DNA of 64,000 nt from Bryoerythrophyllum caledonicum. Lineage: Eukaryota > Streptophyta > Bryopsida > Pottiales > Pottiaceae. The notes below the pieces were generated by a model. It did no database searches, was not told the DNA's origin, and saw only the letters and a program-made list of their open reading frames with translations. The DNA is taken from positions 27,360,668 to 27,424,667 of the forward strand of contig OZ020517.1 in NCBI GenBank assembly GCA_963971425.1, written 5' to 3'. The position numbers were made by a program, and so were the translations under genes. Below are positions 31,441-43,915 of this stretch, one piece after another (position 1 is the stretch's first letter; each line of letters starts with the position of its first letter).

Positions 31441-33189
31441 AATATCGAATATAGCAACGACCATCAATGAAGTTTCCATGATATTTGTATTTTTTGGTTT
31501 ATTTGGCACAGTAAGATTCATGGAAACCATTCGATATTTGTTTTTTTTTTAGTTTGTTTGGCACAACGCATGGATCGATTTTGGTCTCCCTGTGTTGGAA
31601 TCCTCAGAGCTTGTCAAAATATTCGAAGGCGGTTTACTCTACAGACCAAGAGCCATGACCAAGGAAAATGGATTAATTCCATGGTCACACTTCATGGTCA
31701 TACTTCAGAAAAATGTATTTTTAAAGCCCTTGGGCCTCTCACTAAGTGTAAACCAAACTTGGACGAGGAGGAATGACCATGTACTAAAAAGTTGCCATGC
31801 TGATTTTTTTAATGAATGCCTAAAAAGGGTAGTTTTGCCTAAAAAAACGAAGAAAAAAAAAAGCCAATACAATTAAATACAGCAAGAATTAAGGCACATA
31901 AGACAAATGAGGGAATGATACAAGGAAAGCAATGACCTTTTCTACTTCAAGTTCAAAAGGTGACGGTATGAGGTAAATAAAGGGTGGCCACCATTGTATC
32001 GACAGTAACGTTGGGTTCCTTCACCAAAAAAAATTAAAAATCAATTTAAAAATAATAAAACGGCATTTCAGGCCCATCGTCTCCTCGTTCAGCAATGAGA
32101 GAATCCTTTTTGCCTCTCTTGCCGCAAAATCTGGGGGACCCTTCAACATTATCCACTAGGCCTCTTTCTAGGCCTTTTCAGGACCTCAAATCCTTTGGTC
32201 ACTTCTCTTTTTTCCTTGTAGTGTAAACCCAAGTCATCCCGGGACAAGTTGATGGAGCCAATCACAAATTTTAGAGGTGCATGGGACGAGTTCTTGGTCC
32301 TTAGTGTAAACTGCCCCTCATGAGACAATCTGGGTCCTTTCTGATGGTGGCGAATTTGTTTGAGTTGTTTCCATGATTCTTATTCCTTGTATAATTCATC
32401 CTCACTAAAATTGAGCATAGTTTGATAGAGTCCATGATTTTTGTGTCCAGAGCCCTTGTCTTTCTTCTTCAATTCTAGTTTGCTGCTGGATTGTTGTCTT
32501 TGGGCCCAACTACAATGCTACACAGTTCACTGTATATAATGTGGACCACAGTGTTTTGATTTACCTGCACTAATTCCAGTGAATGCAAATTAAAGGGTCC
32601 ACCTCAATTCTCAATCCATATCAAATCATGTACCTAATAAAAAAGTAAGGGATGTTTCAATCTGTTGACAAAAAATCAATGTGGAGTGATGGAGAGGCGG
32701 CGAGAAGTGGTGGTGAGGTGGCAATGAGCAACAAGGAGTGCAAGATAATCACGAGTGAGGGGAGTGACACATGTTGAAATGTGTTCACATTAATTTTCTT
32801 CCAAAACCAAATTTGATGTGGTCCACATCATTTTTCACCCGCATTACTACTGCATCCCCACTATATACAATTGACAGTGTACTTGATGATATAGTTCACC
32901 ATAAAGTTACAGAACTCCTTCAACAAGTCAACTATGATATAACCTTTTAAGGACAAGCGACCATTTTTGGATTGTTTCGGCACAATAATCTCAATAGCAA
33001 ACGCTACAAGCCACTTTCATGAAAGACTTAAACCATGATAAAGATGTGGAGGAAGATGGGCATCTATTGAGACCGACGCCGCAAAAAACGGTGCAAGCAT
33101 CGGCGAGCTACAATGATTTCCTTGAAGCGGGGTCGCAATGAATATACCTTGTGCATAGATATTGTTCGTCCTCATCTAGAACACTTGTA
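31441..33189. other. Spacer without recognised gene
   Basis: Near 31440-31545 the block 'aaatatcgaatatagcaacg' and a later inverted 'cattcgatatttg' suggest another small foldback element. 31550-33190 contains only short frames with no recognised domain and no convincing RNA gene. Confidence 0.4.
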
Positions 33190-34150
33190 GTTCTTGCAGG
33201 TTAACCTCTAAATGAAAAAAGCCTTGAGGTGGGCTTTTGCAAATCTTAGGCACGTTTCCATGGTCGCAATTTATATTTGCAATTCTTGAATTTTTTACAG
33301 AGGCGCAAGAAGCCAAGGGGTACGTGGGAGTGTAATTTTTATTCTCATGAGACTTACAAAAAACGAGTTATGCCATCTTAAAGAAATGATTGTCGAATGC
33401 GGGCTCATCATGCAACTCCAAAAACTTTTGCTAGGACATCCTAGCATTTTTGAGATTTTCTAATACTAGCAAGTCATATTACTTCCTTTTATATTGTCAA
33501 AAATCAATTCTTGTCTTCAGTGGAAAAATGCATTTGATTCCAAGTCAAAGATTTTCACACATTGCAACTCATTGTCGGGCAAGGAACCAAAAAAAATCTT
33601 CTTTTCCACATAAAACTTAGAGATCTTCATATTTTGGACTCTTTATTTTTTCAATTACAAGATGTGATGAAAGCCTTTTTATTGACTGTTATGATTATCA
33701 TCCTAAAACATATATTGTTTCCAAAAAATCTAAAAGTGAATTGGAACTTTTTGAACCTCCACTCCTTGCACAATTTTTTTGGATACCCTACACCCCTTCT
33801 CTACTTCTTAAAATTGGTGTACAAGGAGGTCATATCATGACCATCATGATGATATAAAATGTAGAACTTGTATACCGCAAAACTTTGACACCAAGTGAAG
33901 TCAAAGTCTCCTTATCCATTCAACACAGGGATGAAAAATGAACCATTTTTTTTTTACTTCAAACATTATAATCTTTCAATCCGTGCGGTCAAAGTTGATG
34001 AAAGTTTGTGAGTATGTTATTTATTAAGTGTTGAATGAGATAAAACTATGGTTAAAACTAGAAATAAGATTTTTTGTTTCCTTCCTTACTCATTGCACTA
34101 GATTACCAACTTTGAAGTGTTTTTGGTTTGAAATTGTCAAGGAAATTTAG
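33190..34150 (-). repeat. Dispersed repeat R1, copy 4 (inverted)
   Basis: Read on the minus strand, this is collinear with 28790-29715. Plus-strand landmarks include 'gtcgggcaaggaaccaaaaa', 'cataaaacttagagatctt', 'ttggaactttttgaacctcc', 'gacaccaagtgaagtcaaag' and 'aaattgtcaaggaaatttag'. Confidence 0.7.
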
Positions 34151-34590
34151 GGGTCAAAATAGCTCATCGGCCTTAACCCTTTAAGGACGACGCCTGTGAC
34201 CATGCCTAGGAGATCCCAAGAGTAGGTACATTTCATCGCGACCAATCCCTACATCATCTACACAGTGGATACATCTCATTGTGACTTGTCACTACAAACA
34301 CCACTATAGTTCACTTGTGAGACTCCAACACACATCCTCACTGCATTCATTAGAAGCACAAGGATCCAAGAAACATAATTAGGCTGCAGATCGAACAAAG
34401 ATGAGGTATTGCTCCACCAATTTGCAAATCACTCCAAAAGTGACCACCTATGGGCCTCTCGTCCTTAAAGATAAAAGGGTTAAGTTCAATTTGGTAAGGT
34501 TAGTTACCAAAAGTATCCATCCCATTTCCATGAGTTGCAACTTAGACAAAGAAATCAACGTAAATCTTGAGATTGTGGGAAAAGATCTTT
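34151..34590. other. Spacer without recognised gene
   Basis: A 72-codon frame at 34401 has no recognisable domain. Two copies of 'ggcctctcgtccttaa' and its near-complement 'aaccctttaaggacgacg' (34175 and 34450) hint at another small inverted element of about 280 bp. Confidence 0.35.
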
Positions 34591-35513
34591 GGGCCGGTTT
34601 ATACTTGGGGCCGAATTGAGGGCCGGCCGGAACTCTCCAAGGTTTTAACCAATAGGGTCTTTCAATATCTCAAAATCCAATCCAAGAGCTTTATACTTGG
34701 GGCCGGCCGGAACTACATTTCATCCTACATGTCGCCTTAGGTGGCATGGTTTTGGAGCCAAACCTTCCGGCCCCAAGGGAGCAATCGGGACAAGGTTTGG
34801 GGTGGCCCAAACTTCCATCTAGGGCCGGATTTGGTTCCTCCGTTAGATCCTTCAAATCGCTACCGTCAATTGATAAAAAAGTTATTTTAATTTTAAATTT
34901 AAATTTTGAAAAAGTAAATTTTAAAATTTAAATTTAAATTTGAAAAAGTAAAAATACTCCTTTTTAAATATGCACCCAGAGAAGGGATTTGGTCAAATAA
35001 AATAAATAAAACTTTTTTTTCCAATAGTCAAAATAGGAAGAGGAATTTAAAGTTGCACATATATGAAAAAGAACTCTCTTTTATTTTAGACAAATCAAAA
35101 ATAAGAGAAAAAAGGAAAAAATTATGAAATTAGAAAAAAATACTCTTATTTATTTTAAAATTTTTAATGTAGTAGGGAAAGAAAACATTTAAAGTAAATA
35201 TATGAAGCCTATTTTTCTTTATACTAGGAAAGAAACAAAGACAAAGGCTTGACATATGTGCTTCAATAATTTTTAGTTGAGCCTTATGAAAATCTAAGAC
35301 ACTTAAAAATTGGAAATTTGGCCCTAGAATCCGGCCTCAACACTTTATATTGACTAGGGCCAAGATGAAAAAAATGAAATCCAACCTCAATGCTTTACAT
35401 TATTTTGGGCCGGATGGAAGAATTGGGGCCGGATTGAAGGCCGGATTGAAAGCCGGATTGAAGGCAAATCCAGTCAGCCTTCCATCCGACCCCAGGCCTA
35501 ATGCAAACTGGCC
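34591..35513. mobile_element. Tourist-like non-autonomous element (putative)
   Basis: The left end GGGCCGGTTTATACTTGGGG and the right end, whose complement reads GGCCAGTTTGCATTAGGCC, are imperfect inverted repeats. Both are flanked by TTT (34588-34590 and 35514-35516). The interior is AT-rich with GGGGCCGGATTGAAGG repeats near the right end and no transposase. This fits a PIF/Harbinger-type MITE of about 920 bp, but the ends are diverged. Confidence 0.4.
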
Positions 35514-35791
35514 TTTAGTGACTGCAACAAGATGCAGGGTTCACGATTCAAATTTACTTCTCAAACTGTTTTGAAATTCCATCACGGTGAAGAAGTTCGG
35601 TAGGCACATCATTATCTTTGTTCTCCTTTTCACTTTGGAAGCCAAGGCAAGCTTCGGAGCAGGTTGATTATAAGCCTAGTCATCTCCGCCACGAACTTTT
35701 CCTGCAGCGATTTTCCGATGTCAGATCTTGGACGAGGCCCACCATCAAGGGAGCCACTTTCACCAGTGCCTTCGTAAACCAAGGCTCTCCT
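35514..35791. other. Spacer with a diverged P2 palindrome
   Basis: TTCCGATGTCAGAT lies at 35713-35726. No gene was recognised. Confidence 0.4.
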
Positions 35792-36052
35792 TATTGACCC
35801 TAGTCGAGCATTGCACCAAACCTCAGCCTCGGGTGGGTCAATTTTTCTGGCCCTGCCCGTTTCAGGATCGTAGAGGTTTTTTTTGGATTTATTTTGCCGA
35901 AATTGGGGCCTGAGGCCTGAAATTACCCTATGGAGTCCCTTCATGGACCAAATGAGGCCCCACTCCAACACAAAAATAGGGACAGGTTTTGTCCCACCCC
36001 TCCCAAGCCCTGCCGAGCTCAAAGCAGGGCTCAACGCTCGGCCGGGGTCAAT
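35792..36052. mobile_element. Foldback MITE, family M1, copy 2
   Basis: The ends TATTGACCCTAGTCGAGCAT and the complement of the right end (TATTGACCCCGGCCGAGCGT) form imperfect inverted repeats. The interior shares 'gggtca.tttttctggccct', 'aaaataggg.caggttt' and 'ggccccactcca' style blocks with the M1 copy at 30204-30481. No coding content was seen. Confidence 0.6.
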
Positions 36053-36509
36053 AGGCAAATCCGTAAACCTACCTCAAAGTACTAAAAAGAGGACCTGGTG
36101 ATGATTTCGATGACCGAGCCTCAAGTTCCGACGTCGGAAAACCAGTCACTCAGCTCGCCTTCAAGCGCGTCATCATCACCACCACCGCCACCTCCAGAGT
36201 CTTGAGTATAAATAGTGTCAAGCTATCGGGACTCTAATGTGTGATCGGTCCAAGCTCCTCGGTCTCACTTGGTGTGCTGTTTGTGGGCGATCAGCCATGG
36301 CTCTGTTGCCGACTCTGCTCCTTACTGCGACCCGTGCGTGAGTTTCATGCTCAGTGGCTGTGCAAGTCGGTGGGTTTCGCACAAACCGGTGCCTTTTTCT
36401 TGTCTTGGTCATCACCTTCTGAAGTATGGTTGAGGATTTGTGTGGCTTTTGAAGGGGTTCATTGTGTGTTATTTCAGGACGTGGTAACTGAGCCGGCCAC
36501 TCTGAAGCT
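36053..36509 (+). promoter_or_regulatory. Upstream region of the Ulp1-trihelix-LRR gene with a P2 palindrome
   Basis: A perfect 14-bp palindrome TTCCGACGTCGGAA lies at 36126-36139. A TATA-like 'gagtataaatagtg' follows at about 36203-36216, with an apparent leader intron ending in 'gttatttcag' at 36477. The arrangement suggests transcription begins near 36235-36250, but this is inferred from spacing only. Confidence 0.45.
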
Positions 36510-39500
36510 ATGGGGGCCGCTGGTATCCTCAATTTATACCACGAGCTGGGAGATGGGTCTGGGGACTACCTTCCAAGACCGGATTATCATGCCCTGGCCA
36601 TGTCTGACCTGTCGGTACCTCAACGGAAGCGCCAGCAGTGTACCAAACTGGTCAAGTTTTTGTGTGACGAGTCTATGGAGTTTTTCCACCGGGGTTCGAT
36701 GCTTTCAGAGCGCCCAACCACACTTCTGCACCACTCATCGAATTTTTCGGTAAGCTGGACTGGACTGGCGCGATTTTGGCTGAGGAAAGACTTGTTAAGT
36801 ACTTTGTGTTACGATCTTTCAGTTTAGGGCTTCCTGTGGAAATATGCTGTGGGAAAAGTCTGAAAAATTTATGACTAAATCTAATCTTTGATGAGAGAGC
36901 ACTAATTCTCTGGCTCGTTGGAAAAGAAGCTGTTCACCAATACATGGCCACCATTCCACAACACTTTGTTGTGACCTATAATCGCCACAATTTTAAGCGT
37001 CTAAGAAGGAACCTAATCTGGGACGGATGTTTGCTTACCGCTTTGTCTGAGGACTAACACAGAGGAATACTTGGTTTCTAGGTGCCTCGCACGAAGAAGA
37101 CCAGCCTCGTATTCCGGGTTTGGAGTTAAACTCTGGAACGTATGAGATCAATCCAGGCAGACAAGAGCATCAGCAGCACCCTGGCGAAACTTCCAGAATG
37201 GACATTGACGAACAATGTGAGGTGGTCTTTGCTAAAGGCGGACCTGATGTTGTGACAATCACTAAAAGTGATCTGGGAGGTCTACTACCCATGGGGTTTC
37301 TCAGTGACAACATAATCGACTTCTACATCGAGTGAGTAGTCCACCCCTTGGTATCCAACAAATCCATTTATGCTTGTCATCCACTATGGTCGATCACTTG
37401 TTGAAGGTAACCTTGGATATGCGTGGGTTCTCACACGGAAGCTGTGTGTCGTTCTGATCGCAGGTTTCTGAAAAGGGAAGTCTCCTCAGAGGACAGAGAG
37501 CGTTTTTATTTCTTCAACAGCTTCTTCTTCAGAAAGCTCTTGCCGGATAGCAGGCCGAGTGCAGAGATCCATGAGTGTGGAGTTGATTTCGACGGAGTGC
37601 AGAGCTGGACTGGGGAAGTGAATCTGTTTGAGAAGGACTACGTTTTCATTCCTATCATCAGAAGGTTAGAACTCGACGACAAGCTTCGGCATTGAGTTGG
37701 AAGTGACTTCGCATATGGTGACGTATGGAGGACTTTATGTGCATGTAGGAACTGCGGTACAAAGGTGCTGTTTTCTGGCTCTTTATATGTTATTGTGTTA
37801 CTTTGTAGTGACTAATTTCGATTCATGGCAGGTCACACTGGAGTCTCATCATCGTGTGTCATCTAAATGGCCTGGCTAATTCACGTGGTGAGCTTGACCT
37901 TCAATCAAATGCTTGTCTTGCTATTCAGTGCTCGTGGACTGTCCCTCTCACTCATTCCGTCATAATGATGCTTGACAGACAAAAGAAGGGGATCACCTTG
38001 TGTATATCATCTAGATCCTCTTGAAGGACGGCACGAAAGCTTCGAAGACCTGATCCGGAGGTAAATGTTTGGATAGCATGGTGAATGGAGACCCCGTCTT
38101 GTTTGTGGTTTCATATTGCATGCTATGGGTGATGCGTTTAGCTGTTCGAGATGATTTGGTTCAACTTTCGTCAACGTCTCCAGGTAGTCCTCTTTGGCCA
38201 AGCATGTGCTAGCCCTGACTCTGCCAGAACTTTGCCCTGGAGACGCGATATTGAACTCGGTCCTGGCCTTTGTTGAGAATCAGATACGGATGAGCCTTCA
38301 TCTGAAACTGTCATACTTACTGCGCTAACAAGTGAATCAGTAGATTCGGTACAATCGCTTGTGCTACTCAGTCTTCTGCTCGAATCAATGCTTCACTAGT
38401 CTATCAGAAGTAGGTGCATTACACGTTCTTTGAATGATTATATGACTTGCTTGTGACCGATTCCCTTCATATGCATGATGACCTGTGCAGTTATATAATT
38501 CAAGCGTGCATGAAATGGTTTCGAGATTCAAACGACAGGGATCGAATAATCCTAGCTTTAGCTTGCGAAATGAAGTATGTAAGAGCTGAGGTACGGATTG
38601 CTGTTGTCTGACAATCTGTGGTTTTGAGATAGGCATGGTCTGTTGGTTATGCATAGGCTTGGTGGAGAGCTTTGATGATGTTTTGAGTAATCGTACTTGT
38701 ACCGTCTGATTTGCTGCCTCTCAGGTTCCCCAACAAGGCAATGGGCACGACTGCGGTGTATACCTCTTACATTATGTTGAAGTCTTTCTCCGTGAGTCCA
38801 ATTCTGCTCACTTCAACTTTGCTTCTACTTCAAATATTTGGGGTCCAGATTTCGCAGAAGGGGCTTCTTCAAAGCGCTGCGGCATCCAAAGCCTCATCCT
38901 GGAACTGAGTAAGAACCCGCAAGCGCAGCTTAGGAGGCCCACGGACATTCAGCCCAGGCCTCATCCAAGAGCATCAGATGCTCCCAACTCATATGCTGGG
39001 CGAAATCGTTCACCTAAACCTCGTATATCTTCACAAAGTAAACTGAGCAAGAAATGGAAGGAGGATGAGACTTCACTTTTGCTGAAGCGCATGGTGGAAG
39101 AAGGCCGCATCCGCAAGGGGACCAAAGGTGCAACACATTGGGAGCTCATCTCTCAGGATATCAAGACTGAGCTCGGATTTACGAGAACAGCCGATGAGTG
39201 CCGGCGGCGGTATGACACTCTGCTGAAGGCGTACAAGAAAGTTGAGAAGACTGGGAAGTCCTTCTGTGACACGACGAAGAAAGAGCTAGTGGAGTTGAAT
39301 TTGGCCACGCCCTTAACAGACAAATGGTACAGAGCTATTGACACTATCTGCCAACTCAAATCTGGTACTGCCAAGTCCTGGAAGCGGGCCAAGCGCAGTC
39401 CCGACGGAGAGGATGATATGCCTTCACACAATCTAGCACCGCCTCCAATCCCGTCTGGATGCCCTGCTCAAGGTTCACCATCCTGGAAACAAGTTGTAAG

Positions 39501-41169
39501 TTCTGGCTAACCTAGTGGCTGCAATTGTTCATGATGTTATCCTGCGGATTAATGCCGGTGGAACATAGGATGGGCGCTGCTATGTCCAATTGGTAGAATA
39601 TGAATCTGGTCTTTGATATAGGACATGACTTATTGGAATCGCATCTGCTTGCGACGTACGTGAGGGTGTTGTTACTTTTGGAGCAAGGTCCATGATTGTG
39701 AATGCACTTGACAAGTGCGTGCTGAGAGAACTAATGGCTGCTGTCGTTGGTTGGTTGTGGTGCAGGCTATACCCGGATTCAGCAGTTTACGTGAAGACCT
39801 GAGACTCACACTGCTCAATCTGATCCAGTTTGTTGTTTTCAGTGCTGCTTCAGAATATATTTCATGGTGGACTCCGGATTTGGAAGAAGTTTGTTGGATG
39901 CTGGCAATTGTGGAAGACCAAAAGCCGTGGGAAATACGTAAAAAGGTAGGTCCACATTCCAAGAGTTATGATTCGACAACGGGCGTTTGAATCATGCACT
40001 TGAAACCATGTGCATGAATGAGAACATATGGATAAGAACACACTTAGTGGTGTCTGACTAATCGTCATGCTAGGATTGTCAAAGTTCTGGCTACTACATG
40101 GATGGCTTATTGGAGGTTGTTGTGATGCTGGAGGGCTCATACTGTGAGGTTTATTTTGGTGCAGATGTATGAGCTTTCGGAGCTCAAACTCGTGGACCTT
40201 AGACGAGGTAAGGGATCGGAGCGAAAGACAGAATATTTGGAAGAAGACAGTTTACAGGTGTTCGAGAAGTTTGTAGCGAAAGTGCTATGCAAGAATCCCG
40301 ACTTCAACTTCTACCTGACACTGTTTTCGGATGATGACATTGTTTCTATTCCTGGAGAGCCAGCTTCGTTATCCCTGCAGCACATCAGAGTGCTGATTGT
40401 GTATGGATGTTCCGAAGTCGAGAAGGTTGATTTGAGTTGTTTTCCCGAGCTGCGCTTTCTCTCAATTGGGTATTGTCGTGAACTGAGGTTGGTAACAGGG
40501 TGGGAAGTGGTCACACAACTCGGATGGCTTGAAATAGTTAACTGTGGGTCCTATGAGGATTTTCCTTCTGTACAATACCTTTCTTGTCTGAGAGAGTGTA
40601 CCGTTGGAATGTTCGATGTAGAGGGGACCCAGAGTACGAATTCAGTGCCCGATGACTTTAGGCAATGTGCTGGACTGCGGAGACTAGAGATCTTGGGTAA
40701 TGATTCCTCGGCATTGAACAAGATGGATCTGAGTACGTTGAGGTTCTTGGAAGTCTTGAGTTTCTGTGGTTGTGATGCCTTGACGAGCATCCAGGGTTTG
40801 AGTGGATTGCATTCCCTGACACGACTTGACCTTTCATATTGCAAGGCCCTGAAAAGGGTTCCAGAGTTAGGCTGCTTGAAGGCTCTCACTCACTTGATTA
40901 TGGAATGTAGCGGTGTAGAGGAGATTTCAGGAGTGCAGGAATTGTATTCTCTCACATCACTGAATCTTTCCGAATGCAATTCTTTGAAAGAATTGCCATT
41001 CTTGGGTCATTTGCCTCGTTTACAAAGGGTGCTCATGGGAGGGACTCCTCTGAGTGAAATGGAATCTTCACCGTTTTATTTTGGGAAAGAGGAAGTACAT
41101 TTTGGTTCTAGTAATGTCGAGGGGAAGGTCTTGCTTGCTGAGATTAGTGATATTAGTGACACGGAATGA
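36510..41169 (+). CDS. Ulp1/SENP-type SUMO protease fused to a trihelix domain and leucine-rich repeats
   Basis: The exon map is 36510-36749 (uncertain first exon), 37082-37331, 37464-37664, 37832-37887, 37979-38060, 38491-38590, 38725-39495, 39766-39945 and 40165-41169. From 37082 onward every junction has GT-AG and matching phase, giving about 880 residues. The C48 core is complete: FLSDNIIDFYI, FYFFNSFFFRKLL, His in SHWSLIIVCH (37836), Asp in YHLDPLEG (38014), Gln and Cys in PQQGNGHDCGVYLLHYVE (Cys 38752). The Cys exon runs on without a break into a Myb/SANT-like trihelix domain (KKWKEDETSLLLKRM to DKWYRAIDTICQ). Two more phase-0 exons lead to seven or so LRRs (for example LTRLDLSYCKALKRVP) of the kind seen in plant NLR proteins. 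The first exon joins 37082 out of phase, so the true N-terminus is unresolved. It likely removes SUMO or a related modifier at a DNA- or protein-bound target. Confidence 0.7.
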
Positions 41170-43560
41170 GTTGACTCTGATTATGGTTATTGTTGATCTT
41201 TTCTATTGCAAAGAATGATATGAAGTTATATTCCTTCATAAAGGAGTTGTGCATGTTTGAAATATGGAATTCAAATGATGTTCAAATGCCAAATATTATC
41301 TTGTATTAAAATATTTAAAAATATTAAAAATATTACATATATTAAAAATTGAATGTTTTTTTGTTGAGCAATCAAATGATATATTCATTTTACTGTTAAT
41401 CCCAAATATGCAATTTATTGCATGTGAAATTTGTGTTATTTTTGGAAGGTTTCTATGATATCAATTTTTTTTCATAAGTAAGTATATATTTTTATTTTTG
41501 ATGAAGATGTAGCACATCATTATCTTTGGCCTTTAGAACAATAAGTATGGAATTCTTGGTACAATTCATTTAGACTTTGTATAGCCTCATAAATTAAGCT
41601 ACTCCCATATTTCAACTTTGAGATCTATTTTTATAAAGAAGTAGCATTATCTCTTTGAAATTGTCAGAAAAGGATATTCTATTTTGAAGCAAGTCAAGGA
41701 TTTTTTATTTATTGTCACATAGAATAGGGTATTCTTAAATTCTTCATTACGTATAAACTAAACAATTTGGTTGTAAATACTCTTTTCTAATTTAAGATGT
41801 GATTTGAACTTTTGTTTAACCTTTACAACGTGTAAGGAACTGTATATGTGTAAATTTGGCATTTTTTGAACCTCCTTTCCTTATACAAGTTTTGAAAATG
41901 TAACATCCATCTTCTACCCATGAAAATGTTTCCTTCTATTTGGTAATTGGTCTACGACATAGTAAAATCATCTAAATCTATAATAGAAATTAATTTGAAT
42001 CTTTTGTAGCACATACATTTGACACCATGAAAAGCCAAAGTTGTAATGACCCTATTTATATACAAAGAAAAATTTGTTCCATTTCAATTTAAATACTATA
42101 ATCTTCTCATCTAGTATATTCTCAAATTGCATGAACTTTCTTGAAGAATGTTGTTTTACTAGTCTAAATCAATATCTAAGTATGGACCTCAAAAATGGAA
42201 TTTAAACGTTTTTCTATCAGTTCTCTCTTTGCACAATAGCAAGCAATTTTGAAGTTCCATTTGTTGCAAAATAATAAGGGAGCTTTAGTGGTTAGAGAAT
42301 CATAGCAGTTGAATGGTGTTAGGAAATACACTTGTGGTCTAAATATGGAAACACAAATGAGTTATTATCCAAATTTCTCTATCTAGTGTGTTCTTTAGGT
42401 GTATTAACCTAAGGTATTGTTCTCCGATTATTTTATAGTGTTGTCACAAAAGAATTCTATGCCATCAATGGACACATCAATCAAATGATGAGTGGTGACT
42501 TAACAAATGCTAATCCAAACATAATTAATCATAAATTTGTATATGCTTATTTATATTCATATCTTTGCAACATGGTAATATTTTATACCTTCTCATTGTA
42601 TTATATATATACATAGTTTCTTGATTTGTTTCAAAAACCATTTCATATAGTCAATTCCAATGTGTCAAAGTGTCCTAGAAGTGATTCCACCAAGAACAAA
42701 CCGTGTTGTAAAATGGGCTGAGAGTGTCCAATTTATTAAGCGTTTCTTGGAATTAACCTATTTAGAATTATTTACGTTAAGGATATATCATTATATGACT
42801 TAAGCTATGTTCATCTAATCTAAATAAGGTTGAATAGTAGGGGTGCTTAAACATATATACAAGATTACAACATATACAAGTTATATAAAAATGCACAATA
42901 AAGTATAAATTTGGAATGATGATACAGAAGACAACTTATGGATTATAAACCATAAATTGATCCCATATAAATTGACTTAAAAAATCATCATTTATGATAT
43001 TGTATACCATATTATAGTAACAAACCTCCAAAATTTCAGTAAAGATTATCAGAAAATAATCAGATAGTCTCAAGTCTTAGTATATTTGGTTTAAAAACAA
43101 GTTCAATAGGATGATTAGTTTTTGTTACTTGCTACACTTCATATGTCATTTGAATACATTGGAATAGTGCACTTGCATTGTCACTAATTGCAACTATCAA
43201 TTGGTAATATCACATTCATTGTGAATTATTAGAGTTAGTGTTTTACACTTTGTTCTAATTCTAAGGTTTTTGGTAAGGGTTTTTGTTATTAGAGTGTTTT
43301 ATACTAAATACGTTTGGGTAACAACATGGAGCCGAGATTGTGTCATTGACAAAACTTGCATTAGTGTTGGAAGAGCAACATTGTGCACTACAAGGCCATA
43401 TTTGTTATATTGGTGGTTTCTACAATGCCATTGTGTAATATATCCATGACCAATGTACATTTGTTTTTACCAAAATCATCAACATAACATGCTTTATTAT
43501 GTCACCACAACATATCATTTTTAAAATATTAGTAGTAAGATATGAGTCTTTCCTTATGGC
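41170..43560. other. Long AT-rich spacer
   Basis: No gene is supported. 41868-42050 shares a block with 3846-4010 (R1-associated). The rest is AT-rich with no ORF of note. The first 100-200 bp probably include the 3' untranslated region and poly(A) signals of the preceding gene. Confidence 0.5.
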
Positions 43561-43563
43561 TTA

Positions 43564-43915
43564 GGGCCGCTTTAGACTACGGTGGAGAAGTGCACCAGTT
43601 GGTCAAGAAGTTTTGGCCAAGACATGGTTATTTGAGGCAACCAGTGGGAGTTGCTTTTCTCCGGTGGTTTAGTTTCTTGTCCAGGGGGTCGAGGCTCAAC
43701 AAGAAACTAAATCACCGGAGAAGAACGCTTATAAAAAGTACTGCCACATGGGCTGCCATGTCATTTTTCCATCCATGGTTGAAGTTCTCCACCGGGCAAG
43801 TCTTGGCCGTCGTCTAAACCCAATCCAGTGAAGAACAAATTTTACTCCAATCATTTTGCTCCATTTCCCTGAAATTCTTGACTCATGAAGTTCTCCACCA
43901 TAGTCTAAAGCGGCC
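43564..43915. mobile_element. Tourist-like (PIF/Harbinger) MITE
   Basis: The 352-bp element has terminal inverted repeats GGGCCGCTTTAGACTACGGT and the complement of ATAGTCTAAAGCGGCC. It is flanked by the 3-bp duplication TTA (43561-43563 and 43916-43918), the standard PIF/Harbinger target site. Internal blocks ('aagaagttttggccaagac' compared with 'gggcaagtcttggccgtcg', and 'tttagtttcttg' compared with 'caagaaactaaa') show long subterminal inverted repeats. It has no transposase. Confidence 0.8.

Noticed and set aside
34860..34970. Palindromic AAATTTAAATTT tract as an origin or attachment site
   Set aside because: It is simple AT low complexity inside a putative MITE; no independent evidence.
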